Source: Pseudomonas graminis (GTDB taxonomy: Bacteria > Pseudomonadota > Gammaproteobacteria > Pseudomonadales > Pseudomonadaceae). From it: a stretch of 64,000 bases of DNA. Numbering within the stretch: position 1 is the stretch's first letter; every line of letters starts with the position of its first letter. Below are positions 11,432 through 21,232 of the stretch, piece by piece. The DNA lies in contig NZ_MDEN01000058.1 of assembly GCF_001705435.1 (NCBI RefSeq), positions 124,001-188,000 on the forward strand. Direction: 5' to 3'. A model generated the notes under the pieces. The model saw only the letters and a list, made by a program, of their open reading frames with translations, searched no databases and was not told the origin of the DNA. The position numbers and the translations under genes are program-made.

Positions 11432-12915
11432 GGTTGGTGCTCCTCCAGAAGCTGGCGAATAACAGGAATCAGATCAGCGGCAGCCAGCCCTCGCCCGCCG
11501 GCGCCGCATAACTCACCAGCGAAGGCGTGCAGCCAGACGCCCAGACAAGCAGCGTCATAGGCGCTCATCTTTTGCGCCATCAGCGCGCCGATGACACCGG
11601 ACAAGACATCGCCCAGCCCGCCGGTCGCCATCGCCGGATGGCCGTGATCGGCCAGTGAGAGGTCACCTGCCGGGTTGGCGATCAGGCTGCCGCTGCCTTT
11701 TAAAACGCATACAGCATTGAATTTCCTGGCCAGCGCCCGCGCCGCAGCCGGACGATCGGCTTGAATGTGTTTCGTGTCGGTGCCCAGCAGACGCGCGGCT
11801 TCGCCAGGATGCGGGGTGATCACGCTGCCCTCGGGCAATTGCACGGCACCGGTCGCCAGCTCGTTCAGCGCGTCGGCATCCCACACCTGCGGCAACGGCG
11901 CGTTCGCGGCCGCAGACAACAGGCTTTTTCCCCAACTGTGCTGGCCGAGCCCCGGACCCACCACCAGCACCGACGCAGGCTCAATCAAGGCGAGGAGCTG
12001 GTTGGCCGAGCTGATGCCAGCGCTCATCACTTCAGGGAATCGCGTCAGCGCGGCGCTGACATGTTCCGGCCGCGTAGCCAGCGTGACCATGCCGGCGCCG
12101 GTGCGCAGCGTGCTTTCGGTGGCGAGCAATGCTGCACCGCCGAAACCCCGATCGCCGCCCACCACCAGCACGCGACCAAACATGCCCTTGTGTGCGATGC
12201 GTGAGCGAGGCGCCAGGGTGGGCAGATTGAAGGTGTCCAGCCGTTTGACGCTGACGGGGGTTTGCCGAATGATCTCGGCGTCCGCCTGCAAGTCATCGAA
12301 CACCAGCTCGCCGACCAGTTCGGGCGCATCGCCAGTGAACAGCCCGACCTTGAGGCCAATGAAGGTGACGGTCAGATCGGCGCGGACGGCGACGCCCAGT
12401 GTTCGGCCGGTGTCGGCGCAGAGCCCTGAAGGGAGATCGACGGCCACTACGGGCAATCCACTGTCGTTGATGGCTTCAATGGCCGCCGCGTAAGGATCGC
12501 GCACGTCCCCCGTCAGCCCTGTGCCCAGCAGCGCGTCGACAACGATGCCGGCCAGCGCCTGCTGTTGCCAGGGCTGAATATCGACCTTGGCGGCAACCGC
12601 TTCTTCATAAGCGGATCGAGCGTCGCCGCCCAGCGCTGCGCAGTCACCCACAGCCAGCACGTGAACGTGCCAGCCGGCACGCCGGGCCAGCGCAGCCACG
12701 AGGTAGCCGTCGCCGGCGTTGTTGCCGCGACCGGTCATCACTGTCAGCTGCCTGCCCTCGGGCCAGCGACGACGTATTGCCCGCCATGCAGCATGGGCAG
12801 CGCGCTGCATCAGCTCAAAGCCGGGCGTGCCGGCAGCAATCAGGCGTGCGTCGAGGTCGCGCACCTGAGCGGCGCTGTACAGTGCGTCGGGAAATGGGGG
12901 TTTGCTGTGCAACAT
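11419..12915 (-). CDS. nnrD: Bifunctional NAD(P)HX epimerase/dehydratase
   Basis: This is a metabolite-repair enzyme: the N-terminal domain epimerises R- and S-NAD(P)HX, and the C-terminal domain dehydrates S-NAD(P)HX back to NAD(P)H using ADP or ATP. With the ATG at 12915 (MLHSKPPFPDALY) the product has 498 residues. It shows the epimerase motif GRGNNAGDGY at about 62-71 and dehydratase motifs THPGEAARLLG, LKGSGSLI and TGGLGDVLSGVIG near the C-terminus. An in-frame upstream extension of 29 codons crosses the promoter and is rejected. It is the first gene of the long operon and is divergent from queG. Confidence 0.95.
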   Translation of the reverse strand: MLHSKPPFPDALYSAAQVRDLDARLIAAGTPGFELMQRAAHAAWRAIRRRWPEGRQLTVMTGRGNNAGDGYLVAALARRAGWHVHVLAVGDCAALGGDARSAYEEAVAAKVDIQPWQQQALAGIVVDALLGTGLTGDVRDPYAAAIEAINDSGLPVVAVDLPSGLCADTGRTLGVAVRADLTVTFIGLKVGLFTGDAPELVGELVFDDLQADAEIIRQTPVSVKRLDTFNLPTLAPRSRIAHKGMFGRVLVVGGDRGFGGAALLATESTLRTGAGMVTLATRPEHVSAALTRFPEVMSAGISSANQLLALIEPASVLVVGPGLGQHSWGKSLLSAAANAPLPQVWDADALNELATGAVQLPEGSVITPHPGEAARLLGTDTKHIQADRPAAARALARKFNAVCVLKGSGSLIANPAGDLSLADHGHPAMATGGLGDVLSGVIGALMAQKMSAYDAACLGVWLHAFAGELCGAGGRGLAAADLIPVIRQLLEEHQPCLS

Positions 12916-12943
12916 GCGTCTTTGGGCTCCGATGTCTGGCAGA

Positions 12944-12971
12944 ATTATACGCACCTGCGCCCCGGTGTCCT
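12944..12971 (-). promoter_or_regulatory. Sigma-70 type promoter for the nnrD-hflC operon
   Basis: On the minus strand AGGACA (12966-12971), a 16-base spacer and a perfect TATAAT (12944-12949) lie about 29 bases before the nnrD ATG, within the 62-bp nnrD/queG divergent gap. The -10 is perfect; the -35 matches 4 of 6. Confidence 0.6.
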
Positions 12972-12977
12972 CTTTGC

Positions 12978-14096
12978 ATGTCCGCGATAACTGTAGACCC
13001 ATCCACAGCTCCAGTGCCTCTAACGGCAGCCGGGCTGACCGACCTTGCCCAATCGATCAAGGGTTGGGGGCGCGAGCTCGGCTTTCAGCAAGTCGGAATC
13101 TCGGGGCTGGACCTGGCCGAGCACGAGCAGCATCTGGAGCGCTGGCTCGACGCCGGGTACCACGGCGAGATGGACTATATGGCAGCGCATGGCAGCAAAC
13201 GTTCGCATCCGGACGAGCTGGTGCCAGGAACGCTGCGCGTGGTGTCGTTGCGCATGGACTATCTGCCCGGCGATACGCAGATGGCTCAGTTGCTGGGGCA
13301 GCCCGAGAAAGCCTACGTCTCTCGTTACGCGCTGGGCCGTGATTATCACAAGCTGATCCGCAAGCGCGTGCAGCAACTGGCGGAGCGCATTCAACAGGCG
13401 ATCGGGCCATTCGGGTTTCGCGCGTTCGTCGACAGCGCACCGGTGCTGGAGAAGGCCATTGCCGAGCAGGCCGGGCTGGGCTGGATCGGCAAGAACACCC
13501 TGGTGCTCAATCGCAAGGCCGGCAGTTATTTCTTCCTCAGCGAGCTGTTCGTCGACCTGCCGCTGCCGGTAGACGCGCCACACGCCACCGAGCATTGCGG
13601 GCGCTGCACGGCGTGCCTGGACGTCTGTCCGACCAACGCCTTCGTCGGACCCTACGTGCTGGATGCGCGCAAGTGCATTTCCTACCTGACCATCGAGCTG
13701 AAGACGTCGATCCCCGAAGACTTGCGTGCGTTAATCGGCAATCGGGTGTTTGGCTGTGATGATTGTCAGATCGTCTGCCCGTGGAATCGCTTCGCCCGGC
13801 CGACCGATCAAACCGATTTCAAACCGCGCCACGGTCTTGATAACGCCGAATTGACGACGCTGTTTTTGTGGGATGAAACGACATTTCTCAGCAACACCGA
13901 AGGCTCACCGTTGCGGCGCGCCGGGTATGAGCGCTGGTTGAGAAATCTGGCCGTGGGGCTGGGTAACGCGCCGTCTACCATCCCCGTGATCGAAGCGCTG
14001 AAAGCCCGGCGGGAGCATCCGTCAGAGATGGTGCGCGAGCATGTGGAATGGGCGTTGGGGCAGCATGAAGCCAGGGCCCCAGGGCGCTTGTTGTAA
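12978..14096 (+). CDS. queG: Epoxyqueuosine reductase QueG
   Basis: QueG is the cobalamin-dependent iron-sulfur enzyme that reduces epoxyqueuosine to queuosine in tRNA. The ATG at 12978 gives MSAITVDPSTAP and 372 residues; the longer in-frame extension upstream runs into antisense nnrD. It carries two [4Fe-4S] cysteine clusters, CGRCTACLDVCP and CDDCQIVCPWN, the DUF1730 N-terminal domain, and catalytic-region residues around ALGRDYHKLIRKR. It is divergent from nnrD and convergent with the TRIC-type channel gene 12 bp downstream. Confidence 0.96.
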   Translation: MSAITVDPSTAPVPLTAAGLTDLAQSIKGWGRELGFQQVGISGLDLAEHEQHLERWLDAGYHGEMDYMAAHGSKRSHPDELVPGTLRVVSLRMDYLPGDTQMAQLLGQPEKAYVSRYALGRDYHKLIRKRVQQLAERIQQAIGPFGFRAFVDSAPVLEKAIAEQAGLGWIGKNTLVLNRKAGSYFFLSELFVDLPLPVDAPHATEHCGRCTACLDVCPTNAFVGPYVLDARKCISYLTIELKTSIPEDLRALIGNRVFGCDDCQIVCPWNRFARPTDQTDFKPRHGLDNAELTTLFLWDETTFLSNTEGSPLRRAGYERWLRNLAVGLGNAPSTIPVIEALKARREHPSEMVREHVEWALGQHEARAPGRLL

Positions 14097-14108
14097 TTAC
14101 GCGCCGGT

Positions 14109-14720
14109 TCAGTGCCCGTCCTTGTAAACAAACTTCGGCATTTCCCAGCGAAACTTGATCGCCAGCAGCCGCAGTAACAATCCGCCAAACAGCGTGATCA
14201 GCGTGCCCTGCTCCACCGGCAATCCGGCGTACTGGCACAGCAAAAAGCACCACGCGGCGGCGAACGATACGCTGGCATACAGCTCGCGACGGAAGATCAG
14301 GGGGATGTCGTTGCAGAAAATATCCCGCAGGATTCCCCCAAACACGCCGGTGATCACCCCGCTCACGGCGGCAACGGTCATGCTCAAGCCCATGTCCAGC
14401 GCGGTCATGCAGCCGATCAGGGTAAACGCCACCAATCCCAGTGCATCGAGCACCAGAAACAGCGAGCGCAGATGGCGCATCAGCGGTGCGATGAAGATGG
14501 TCACCAGCGCTGCAATGCTGGTAAGGATCAGGTATTCCGGGTGCTTGACCCACGTCAGCGGGTAATGCCCCAGCAGCACGTCGCGAACCGAACCGCCGCC
14601 CAGCGCCGTGATGCAGGCGATCAGCACCACACCGAACCAGTCCATGCCGCGACGGCCTGCGGACAGCGCGCCGGTCATGGCTTCGGCCGTAATGGCGATC
14701 AGGTAGAGCATCAACAACAT
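14109..14720 (-). CDS. TRIC-family (UPF0126/YadS) membrane channel protein
   Basis: This is a small integral membrane protein of about 203 residues with the two-fold repeat of the TRIC/UPF0126 family: the motif GGGSVRDVLLGHYPL in the first half recurs as GGILRDIFCNDIPLIF in the second. About seven hydrophobic segments are visible. Family members are trimeric potassium-permeable channels; the physiological role in Pseudomonas is unknown. The ATG at 14720 (MLLMLYLIAITAEA) has an AGGGA nearby; a start 39 bases upstream is possible but lacks family support. Confidence 0.85.
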   Translation of the reverse strand: MLLMLYLIAITAEAMTGALSAGRRGMDWFGVVLIACITALGGGSVRDVLLGHYPLTWVKHPEYLILTSIAALVTIFIAPLMRHLRSLFLVLDALGLVAFTLIGCMTALDMGLSMTVAAVSGVITGVFGGILRDIFCNDIPLIFRRELYASVSFAAAWCFLLCQYAGLPVEQGTLITLFGGLLLRLLAIKFRWEMPKFVYKDGH

Positions 14721-14772
14721 GGCGGCAGTCCCTGCGAGAAAGGGGCGCAGTCTAACCACTCGACCGGGGCAC

Positions 14773-14802
14773 CAAAAGAGAGCGTTTGGTTTAGCGCTCT
14801 CT
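14773..14802 (-). terminator. Probable terminator of orn
   Basis: On the minus strand an 8-bp perfect stem AGAGAGCG/CGCTCTCT with a 10-base loop is followed by TTTT. It lies about 35 bp beyond the orn stop. The T-run is short, so strength is uncertain. Confidence 0.6.
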
Positions 14803-14837
14803 CCAGGCGACTGCGATTGGCCGCCGGCGCCCTGCTG

Positions 14838-15374
14838 TCACGACTTGATGAAGTGCTCGCGGTAGAAACGCAGCTCGGCGATCGACTCACGGATATCGTC
14901 CAGCGCCAGGTGCGTGCTGCCCTTCTTGAACTTGAGGTCAGGGGACCAGCGTGCAGCCAGTTCCTTGAGGGTCGAGACGTCGAGGTTGCGGTAGTGGAAA
15001 TAGTTTTCCAGCGTCGGCATGCGCTTGTACAGGAAGCGACGGTCCTGGCAGATGCTGTTGCCGCAGATGGGCGAGCTGCGTTCTGGCACCCACTGCTTGA
15101 TAAACTCAAGCGTCATGGCCTCGGCTTCGTCGTTGGAGATTTTGCTTTCGCGCACGCGCTGGGTCAGGCCGGAACCGCCGTGCTGGCGGGTGTTCCATTC
15201 GTCCATGCCGTTCAGAAGCTCGTCGCTCTGATGAACCGCAATGACCGGGCCTTCGGCCAGGGTGTTGAGCTCGCTGTCAGTGATGATGGTTGCCATCTCG
15301 ATGATGACGTCGTTATCAGGGTCCAGACCGGTCATTTCCAGGTCGATCCAGATAAGATTCTGTTTGTTCTGCAT
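14838..15374 (-). CDS. orn: Oligoribonuclease Orn
   Basis: Orn is a DEDDh 3'-5' exonuclease that degrades two-nucleotide RNAs, including pGpG, the last step of cyclic-di-GMP turnover; it is usually essential in Pseudomonas. The 178-residue product has Asp11 and Glu13 in [12 protein letters not shown], the middle motif [11 protein letters not shown] and the C-terminal H(L)ALDD motif. The ATG is followed by QNKQN as in the family. It is divergent from rsgA; queG, orn and rsgA are neighbours in other pseudomonads too. Confidence 0.97.
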   Translation of the reverse strand: MQNKQNLIWIDLEMTGLDPDNDVIIEMATIITDSELNTLAEGPVIAVHQSDELLNGMDEWNTRQHGGSGLTQRVRESKISNDEAEAMTLEFIKQWVPERSSPICGNSICQDRRFLYKRMPTLENYFHYRNLDVSTLKELAARWSPDLKFKKGSTHLALDDIRESIAELRFYREHFIKS

Positions 15375-15487
15375 ATGTCGGCTCCTCAGCGTTGGCGCGC
15401 AGTTTAGCCCACCCGGGCGTGCTAGACTCGCCCGCGCTTTATCAAATCAGCACCTTTATGCGTCTTCAAACGGAACACTGAACACCC

Positions 15488-16519
15488 ATGGCCAAACGCC
15501 AACTCAACCGCCGCCAGAACTGGCGCATCGAAAAGATTCAGGGCGAACGCGCCGCGCGTGCCGCCAAACGTGAATCAACCGCTCTCGAAACTCTGGAAGG
15601 CGGCGATCTCGGTCCCGAGCAAACGGGCCTTGTCATCGCGCACTTTGGCGTGCAGGTAGAAGTCGAAGCGCAGGACGGCGAGCTGCAGGGTCAGGTTTTC
15701 CGCTGTCACTTGCGCGCCAACCTGCCGGCGCTGGTCACCGGCGACCGAGTCGTGTGGCGCGCGGGTAATCAGGGCATCGGCGTCATCGTTGCGCAGTTGC
15801 CCCGCGATACAGAACTGAGCCGCCCGGACAGCCGGGGCCAGCTCAAGCCGGTCGCTGCCAACGTTGACTTGATCGTCATCGTTTTCGCACCGATGCCCGA
15901 ACCCCATGCCAATCTGATCGACCGCTACCTGGTGGCCGCTGAGCATGCGGGGATTCGCCCGTTGTTGCTGTTGAACAAGTTTGACTTGATCGACGATCAG
16001 AACGCCCCGGCGCTCAATGCGCTGCTGGCGGTGTACCGCACGCTGGGTTATCCCGTGCTGGAAGTTTCGGCCCACCACGGCGATGGCATGCAGCAGTTGC
16101 AGGACCAGCTGGATGGCCACATCAGTGTGTTCGTCGGTCAGTCCGGCGTTGGCAAATCCTCGCTGGTCAACAGCCTGCTGCCGGAAGTCGGCACGCGCGT
16201 CGGGCCATTGTCGGAGTATTCGGGCCAAGGCACGCACACCACGACCACCGCGCGCCTGTTCCACTTCCCGCGCGGCGGCGACCTGATCGACTCACCGGGT
16301 ATTCGTGAATTCGGCCTGGGCCACGTCAGCCGTGCAGACGTCGAAGCGGGTTTTATCGAGTTCAACGACCTGCTCGGCAGATGCCGCTTCCGCGACTGCA
16401 AACACGACCGCGAACCCGGTTGTGCCTTATTGCAGGGCCTTGCAGACGGCCGCGTGCAGCAACAGCGCATGAACAGCTATCGCTCGATCATCGCCAGCTT
16501 GCCGGAAAGCAGTTATTGA
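15488..16519 (+). CDS. rsgA: Small ribosomal subunit biogenesis GTPase RsgA
   Basis: RsgA is a circularly permuted GTPase that checks 30S subunit maturation. The 343-residue product has an OB-fold N-terminal part, then G-motifs in permuted order: NKFDLI (G4), GQSGVGKSS (G1, residues 217-225) and DSPGIREFG (G3). It ends with a zinc-binding region [14 protein letters not shown]. The N-terminal basic leader [18 protein letters not shown] is typical. A bidirectional terminator follows. Confidence 0.97.
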   Translation: MAKRQLNRRQNWRIEKIQGERAARAAKRESTALETLEGGDLGPEQTGLVIAHFGVQVEVEAQDGELQGQVFRCHLRANLPALVTGDRVVWRAGNQGIGVIVAQLPRDTELSRPDSRGQLKPVAANVDLIVIVFAPMPEPHANLIDRYLVAAEHAGIRPLLLLNKFDLIDDQNAPALNALLAVYRTLGYPVLEVSAHHGDGMQQLQDQLDGHISVFVGQSGVGKSSLVNSLLPEVGTRVGPLSEYSGQGTHTTTTARLFHFPRGGDLIDSPGIREFGLGHVSRADVEAGFIEFNDLLGRCRFRDCKHDREPGCALLQGLADGRVQQQRMNSYRSIIASLPESSY

Positions 16520-16548
16520 TTCAGCGGTAGTGGCCAATCCGATTTAGG

Positions 16549-16574
16549 CCTTCCCGGCTGAAGCCGGTCCTACT
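16549..16574. repeat. Single REP-like palindromic element
   Basis: The CCGGC TGAA GCCGG hairpin inside CTTCCCGGCTGAAGCCGGTC resembles dispersed extragenic REP palindromes of Pseudomonas. It lies between the rsgA stop and the bidirectional terminator. Assignment to a REP family is from memory. Confidence 0.45.
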
Positions 16575-16605
16575 GACTGCGGTCCCAGCGCTTGAACTGC
16601 GCAAA

Positions 16606-16635
16606 CAAAAACGCCGCGATCATCGCGGCGTTTTT
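16606..16635. terminator. Bidirectional terminator between rsgA and motB
   Basis: A perfect stem CGCCGCGA/TCGCGGCG with a 3-base loop is flanked by an A-run on the left and a T-run on the right, so it can end transcription of both the plus-strand rsgA and the minus-strand motAB. Confidence 0.92.
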
Positions 16636-16653
16636 GTGTCTGCAACCCAGATA

Positions 16654-17709
16654 TCAGTTCTTGGTTTCGTCGATCTTCAGCTGGCCCTGATCGAAGATGT
16701 TCAGCTTCTGCCGAATCTCGTGGGGCTGGGCATAAGCCTGGGGATCAACTGCCGGTGTGGAAATTGACGCCCCCGGCTGATTGGCCGGTGCGGTAGCGCC
16801 AGGTGCCGGCAATGGCGCAGCGGCTCCAGGCGCATCCGGGGTTTGCGGTGCTTCGCCTGAATTCTGCGCGCCTTCGATCCGCTGCTGGGCTTTCTTGGTC
16901 ATCACCACAATGTCGATGCGACGGTTGATCGGATTTTGCGGGTGCTCTTTGTCGTACAGTGCCGAAGACGCATAACCCACCACGCGCGCCACCTGCTGAT
17001 CCGGATACCCACCCGCGAGCAGCGCACGACGAGCAGCGTTCGCTCGACCGGACGACAGCTCCCAGTTGCCGAAGCCGTTGTTGCCAACAAAAGGGGTCGC
17101 ATCGGTGTGACCACTGATGCTGACTTTGTTCGGCACCGCTTTAATGGTGTCGGCCATGGCCAGCAAGATGTCTTCGAAATACGGTTTGAGCTTCGCACTG
17201 CCGATGTCGAACATCGGACGGTTTTCGGCGTCCGTGATCTGGATACGCAAGCCGTCCTGAGTAATCTCGAACAGAATCTGGTCCTTGAACTTCGCCAGTT
17301 GCGGATTCTCGTTGATCTTGTTCTGCAACTCTTGCAGCAACATTTCCAGACGGTCCTGCTCGACCTGCTCGGCGGCGGCGTCCTGCTGATCCGCGTCGAC
17401 CGGCACACGATCCGGCGAAGGCGTGGATTGCACCTCCGGGTTCAGCGTCTGGTCCGGGGACATTTCCGGCGAACCGCCCAGGTCAATGACGTAGGGCGAG
17501 CCGCTGTCGGAAAACCCGACCGGGTCCTTGAAGTAACCGGCGATGGCGAGCAGTTGCTCCGGCGTGGCAGACGACATCAGCCACAGCACCAGGAAGAACG
17601 CCATCATCGCCGTCGCGAAGTCGGCAAATGCGATTTTCCAGGCGCCGCCGTGATGCCCTCCGCCATAGCGCTTGACGCGCTTTATGATGATCGGCTGATT
17701 ATTTTCCAT
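16654..17709 (-). CDS. motB: Flagellar stator protein MotB
   Basis: MotB forms with MotA the proton-driven stator and anchors it to peptidoglycan. The 351-residue product has a short cytoplasmic N-terminus and one membrane helix containing the proton-carrying Asp30 (KIAFADFATAMMAFFLVLW). A plug/linker follows, then an OmpA-like peptidoglycan-binding domain (SGHTDATPF, SGRANAARRALL). After about residue 270 it has a Pro/Ala-rich tail of roughly 80 residues, longer than E. coli MotB. It follows motA by 3 bp. Confidence 0.96.
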   Translation of the reverse strand: MENNQPIIIKRVKRYGGGHHGGAWKIAFADFATAMMAFFLVLWLMSSATPEQLLAIAGYFKDPVGFSDSGSPYVIDLGGSPEMSPDQTLNPEVQSTPSPDRVPVDADQQDAAAEQVEQDRLEMLLQELQNKINENPQLAKFKDQILFEITQDGLRIQITDAENRPMFDIGSAKLKPYFEDILLAMADTIKAVPNKVSISGHTDATPFVGNNGFGNWELSSGRANAARRALLAGGYPDQQVARVVGYASSALYDKEHPQNPINRRIDIVVMTKKAQQRIEGAQNSGEAPQTPDAPGAAAPLPAPGATAPANQPGASISTPAVDPQAYAQPHEIRQKLNIFDQGQLKIDETKN

Positions 17710-17712
17710 GGA

Positions 17713-18564
17713 TCAACGACCGCGGACAGCTTGTTCCAGCTCGCTGAAGCTGGGGCGATGGGCCGGATACAGAACCTTGCGACCGAACTCTACGGCCAGC
17801 GAAGGCGGCACGCCGGACGCGGACGCTACGAGGGAAGCTTTGATCGATTCATAGACGTTCATTTCTTCCTTGGCATCGTGGGCCAGGGAAGTGGCCAACG
17901 GGCCGAAGAAACCGTAGGCCGCGAGAATACCGAAGAAGGTACCGACCAGCGCCGCGCCGACGTGCATGCCGATCGCCGCTTTGTCGCCGGAGCCCAGGGA
18001 GGCCATGGTCACCACGATACCCAGTACCGCAGCAACGATACCGAAACCTGGCATGGCATCGGCGACACCGGTCACGGCGTGGGAAGGATGCTCGAGTTCT
18101 TCTTTCATGCTCAGCAATTCCATGTCGAACAAGCCTTCCAACTCGTGGGGCGCCATGTTGCCGGAAGACATGATGCGCAGGTAATCGCAGATGAAAGCGA
18201 TCATGCGGGTGTCTTTGAGCACGCCAGGGTATTTGGCGAAAATCGGGCTGTTCTCGGGTTCCTCGATGTCGCCTTCGATGGCCATCATGCCTTCGCGACG
18301 GCTCTTGTTGAGGATCTCGTAGACCAGGCCCAGCACTTCGAGGTAGTAGCCATGGGTGAACCGGGTGCTGAACATCTTCAAGGACTTCTTGATGACCAGC
18401 ATGGTCATATAGCCCGGGTTGGCTTGCAGGAATGCACCCAGCGCCGCACCGCCGATGATCATGACCTCGAAAGGCTGGATCAACGCTGCGATCTGACCGT
18501 GGGACAGGACGTATCCGCCGAGAACGCTCGCGAAAACGACGATGATGCCGATAATTTTTGCCAT
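17713..18564 (-). CDS. motA: Flagellar stator protein MotA
   Basis: MotA is the four-helix proton-channel subunit of the stator. The 283-residue product starts MAKIIGIIVVFASVLGGYVL, has a large cytoplasmic loop with charged residues thought to touch FliG (RREGMMAIE), and closes with the paired helices around GFGIVAAVLGIVVTMAS and VGTFFGILAAYGFFGPLA containing the conserved prolines. It is the first gene of a motA-motB operon with a FliA-type promoter upstream. Confidence 0.97.
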   Translation of the reverse strand: MAKIIGIIVVFASVLGGYVLSHGQIAALIQPFEVMIIGGAALGAFLQANPGYMTMLVIKKSLKMFSTRFTHGYYLEVLGLVYEILNKSRREGMMAIEGDIEEPENSPIFAKYPGVLKDTRMIAFICDYLRIMSSGNMAPHELEGLFDMELLSMKEELEHPSHAVTGVADAMPGFGIVAAVLGIVVTMASLGSGDKAAIGMHVGAALVGTFFGILAAYGFFGPLATSLAHDAKEEMNVYESIKASLVASASGVPPSLAVEFGRKVLYPAHRPSFSELEQAVRGR

Positions 18565-18633
18565 AGGTAGAAAATACTTACTGAGTCGGGTTCATGGTCA
18601 TTGTGCGAGAAGCGCTTGAAACTCTTGTCCTGC

Positions 18634-18661
18634 TTATCGGCATGAATGCGCCAGACTATAG
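18634..18661 (-). promoter_or_regulatory. FliA (sigma-28) type promoter for motAB
   Basis: On the minus strand CTATAG (18656-18661), a 14-base spacer and an exact GCCGATAA (18634-18641) lie about 70 bases before the motA ATG. The known flagellar sigma-28 consensus is near CTAAAG-N15-GCCGATAA, so the -10 is perfect and the -35 is one base off. Confidence 0.75.
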
Positions 18662-18775
18662 TCAGATCACAGGAAAATGCTGACCGGTGCGTCGCAACGG
18701 ACGTTGCGCCACGAGGGCCAGCATGATGCCAGTATCCGACATCGATCTAACCTACCAGCCGTACGGGTGTTGTGA

Positions 18776-20311
18776 ATGCAATCAGATAAAGCTTCTTCGC
18801 TACCTGTCCCGCGCACCCTGGATCAATGGATAAAACAACTCGACGGCATCGCCCTGCCGGTGCCCGGGGTGGCGCATCAGCGCGTGCAGGCAGCATTGAC
18901 CGACAGTCGCCGCTCGCTGCGCGATATTGCCGATCTCATGCAGGACAGCCCGGCGCTGGTGCTCAACGTTTTGCGTGACGCCAACCTGAACAGCCCCGCC
19001 ACCGCCCAGCCTGCGGAGAGCCTTGAAGTCGCCATCAACCGATTGGGCCTGGCGCGCACCGAAGCGCTGTTGGCGCGACTGCCCAGTGTCGATGCACGGG
19101 ATATTCCGGTGGCGCTCCGTCAGCTACAGCTGATCAGTCAGCACGCCATGCAGCAGGCTTACGGCCTGTTCGCCAATCAACTGGCGAGGCTGTGGCAGGA
19201 CATCCATCTGGGCAGCCTGCTGTTTCTGTCGCCGCTCTGGCCGATGGCCTTGGCGCATCCCAAGCTGCTGGAAGAGTGGGAGTTGCGGGTTATCCACAAG
19301 GGAGAGTGCGCGAAGGCTGTGGAAAACGCTCTGTTTGGCGTGCGCTTGGTGCATCTGTGTCAGGCCCTGGCACAGCACTGGCGCCTGCCGATCTGGGTGA
19401 CCCAGGGCTACGCACTGCTGACCTCCCAGCAACGCAATCTGGTGAGAGTGCTGCGCATCGCCCACAGCAACGACGACCCGGTCAAGCAGCAACAGCAACT
19501 CGACGCCGACTTGCCGCTGCGCCGCTGGCTCAACCAGCCTGCCAATACCATCCTGCTGGCCAACGGTCTTGCGCTGTCGGCGCACCAGGCTTGGGACACG
19601 CCGCACAACCTGCGCTGGCAGCTGCTGACCAGCCTGTATCTGCAGCAGCCACTGGATGATCTCCAGCAGCAGGTTCACCAGAGCGCGGCCGCCAGCGCTC
19701 GCCAGCATTCCGGCCCGGATATCTGGCACCCCGCGCAGGCGTTGCTCTGGCCGTGGCATGCACGACGGATACATAAAGGCTTGCTGCCCGCCCCGCCACC
19801 CTCGCCCGACGCCCTGCAACTGTGGCGCAAGCATTGCGCGGATCTGTTGAAAGAGCCCGGCATTTTCATCAACGCGATACACCTGACCACCTGCGCCCGG
19901 GACGCTCTGGTAGCGGCGGGCATGCAGCGGGTGGTGTTGCTGATGACCGATCGCAAGACCGACAGCCTGCGTGTGCATCAGATTGCGGGTGTGGACAAGT
20001 CGGCCGCGGCGTTGCTGGTGCCTTACAAAGACAGCACCGTGCTGCAACGCCTGCTCGCCCAGCCCACGCAATTACGCCTGACGCCGGCCAACAACGCTCA
20101 GTTTTCGGCGCTGCTGCCGCCACAACTGCGCAATTTGTTCAGCGGCGAGAACCTGCTGATCCGCTCACTGGCCAGCAACGGACGCGTGGTGATGATGGTG
20201 ATGGCCGATCAGGGCGGTGGCCCGTTTTCCGAAATGTCCGTCCAGGCTTTCGGAAAAACCGGTCAATGCATCGAGAAAGCGCTTACCACCTTTAGCCATC
20301 GCAATGGCTGA
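18776..20311 (+). CDS. HDOD-domain signalling protein, function unknown
   Basis: The 511-residue product has an N-terminal HDOD domain (about residues 15-215, with LPVPGVAHQRVQAALTD and NRLGLARTEALLARLP), a non-catalytic relative of HD phosphohydrolases found in signalling proteins. The C-terminal third (about 330-505) has no recognised catalytic motif and may be a divergent sensory domain. HDOD proteins often link cyclic-di-GMP, chemotaxis or stress regulation, but no partner is evident here. Neighbours are motAB, divergent, and rhdA 46 bp downstream. The ribosome binding site is weak. Confidence 0.75.
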   Translation: MQSDKASSLPVPRTLDQWIKQLDGIALPVPGVAHQRVQAALTDSRRSLRDIADLMQDSPALVLNVLRDANLNSPATAQPAESLEVAINRLGLARTEALLARLPSVDARDIPVALRQLQLISQHAMQQAYGLFANQLARLWQDIHLGSLLFLSPLWPMALAHPKLLEEWELRVIHKGECAKAVENALFGVRLVHLCQALAQHWRLPIWVTQGYALLTSQQRNLVRVLRIAHSNDDPVKQQQQLDADLPLRRWLNQPANTILLANGLALSAHQAWDTPHNLRWQLLTSLYLQQPLDDLQQQVHQSAAASARQHSGPDIWHPAQALLWPWHARRIHKGLLPAPPPSPDALQLWRKHCADLLKEPGIFINAIHLTTCARDALVAAGMQRVVLLMTDRKTDSLRVHQIAGVDKSAAALLVPYKDSTVLQRLLAQPTQLRLTPANNAQFSALLPPQLRNLFSGENLLIRSLASNGRVVMMVMADQGGGPFSEMSVQAFGKTGQCIEKALTTFSHRNG

Positions 20312-20357
20312 CGGCTGAGCTACAATTCGCAACCTTTTCGCGATCCGGAGACGCTAG

Positions 20358-21173
20358 ATGTCTGCCTTTTCAAGCTTGCCGCTGGTCATCGAGCCCGCAG
20401 ACCTGCAAGCACGCCTCAGCGCGCCAGAGCTCATTCTGGTCGACCTGACCAGCCCGGCCCGCTACGAGGCCGGCCACCTTCCCGGCGCGCGATTCGTCGA
20501 TCCGAAGCGTACGCAACTGGGCCTGCCGCCAGCGCCGGGGCTGCTGCCCTCGCACACGCAACTGGAAGCGCTGTTCGGCGAACTGGGCCACAACCCCGAC
20601 GCGGTATACGTGGTGTATGACGACGAAGGCGGCGGCTGGGCCGGCCGGTTCATCTGGCTGCTCGACGTCATCGGACACAAAAAGTATCACTATATCGACG
20701 GTGGCCTGCTCGCCTGGCAAGCCGAAGGCCTGCCGCTGTCGACCGAGGTGCCGAAAGCCGTTGGCGGTCCGGTTTCGATGACCCTGCACGACGAGCCTAC
20801 GGCCACCCGCGAATACCTGCAAAGCCGCCTGGGCGCTGCTGACCTGGCGATCTGGGACGCGCGCGCGCCGACCGAGTACTCCGGCGAAAAAGTCGTCGCT
20901 GCGAAGGGAGGTCACATTCCCGGCGCCGTGAACTTCGAATGGACCGCCGGCATGGATCAGGCGCGCCACCTGCGCATCCGCAAGGACATGCCGAAGATCC
21001 TTGAAGACTTGGGCATCACTCCGGAGAAAGAAATCATTACCCACTGCCAGACCCATCATCGCTCGGGCTTCACCTATCTGGTGGCCAAGGCGCTGGGTTA
21101 CCCGAGGGTCAAGGGTTACGCCGGCTCCTGGGGCGAATGGGGCAACCATCCGGACACCCCGGTCGAGACATGA
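20358..21173 (+). CDS. rhdA: Thiosulfate sulfurtransferase (rhodanese) RhdA
   Basis: This tandem-domain rhodanese transfers sulfane sulfur from thiosulfate to cyanide or thiol acceptors. Of 271 residues, the C-terminal domain carries the active-site loop with Cys230 in [10 protein letters not shown], the sequence known from Azotobacter RhdA. The N-terminal domain is inactive, as usual. A GGAGACGC site precedes the ATG. It lies 59 bp upstream of psd and the two may be co-transcribed. Confidence 0.95.
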   Translation: MSAFSSLPLVIEPADLQARLSAPELILVDLTSPARYEAGHLPGARFVDPKRTQLGLPPAPGLLPSHTQLEALFGELGHNPDAVYVVYDDEGGGWAGRFIWLLDVIGHKKYHYIDGGLLAWQAEGLPLSTEVPKAVGGPVSMTLHDEPTATREYLQSRLGAADLAIWDARAPTEYSGEKVVAAKGGHIPGAVNFEWTAGMDQARHLRIRKDMPKILEDLGITPEKEIITHCQTHHRSGFTYLVAKALGYPRVKGYAGSWGEWGNHPDTPVET

Positions 21174-21232
21174 AATCGGCCCGACAGGGCGTTGATCCGC
21201 ATCCCCCTCTTTCAACATTTTTAGGAATCTTG

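Noticed and set aside
16936..18570. 544-codon open frame antisense to motB and motA
   Set aside because: It runs through two well-identified genes and their junction; no motif supports it.
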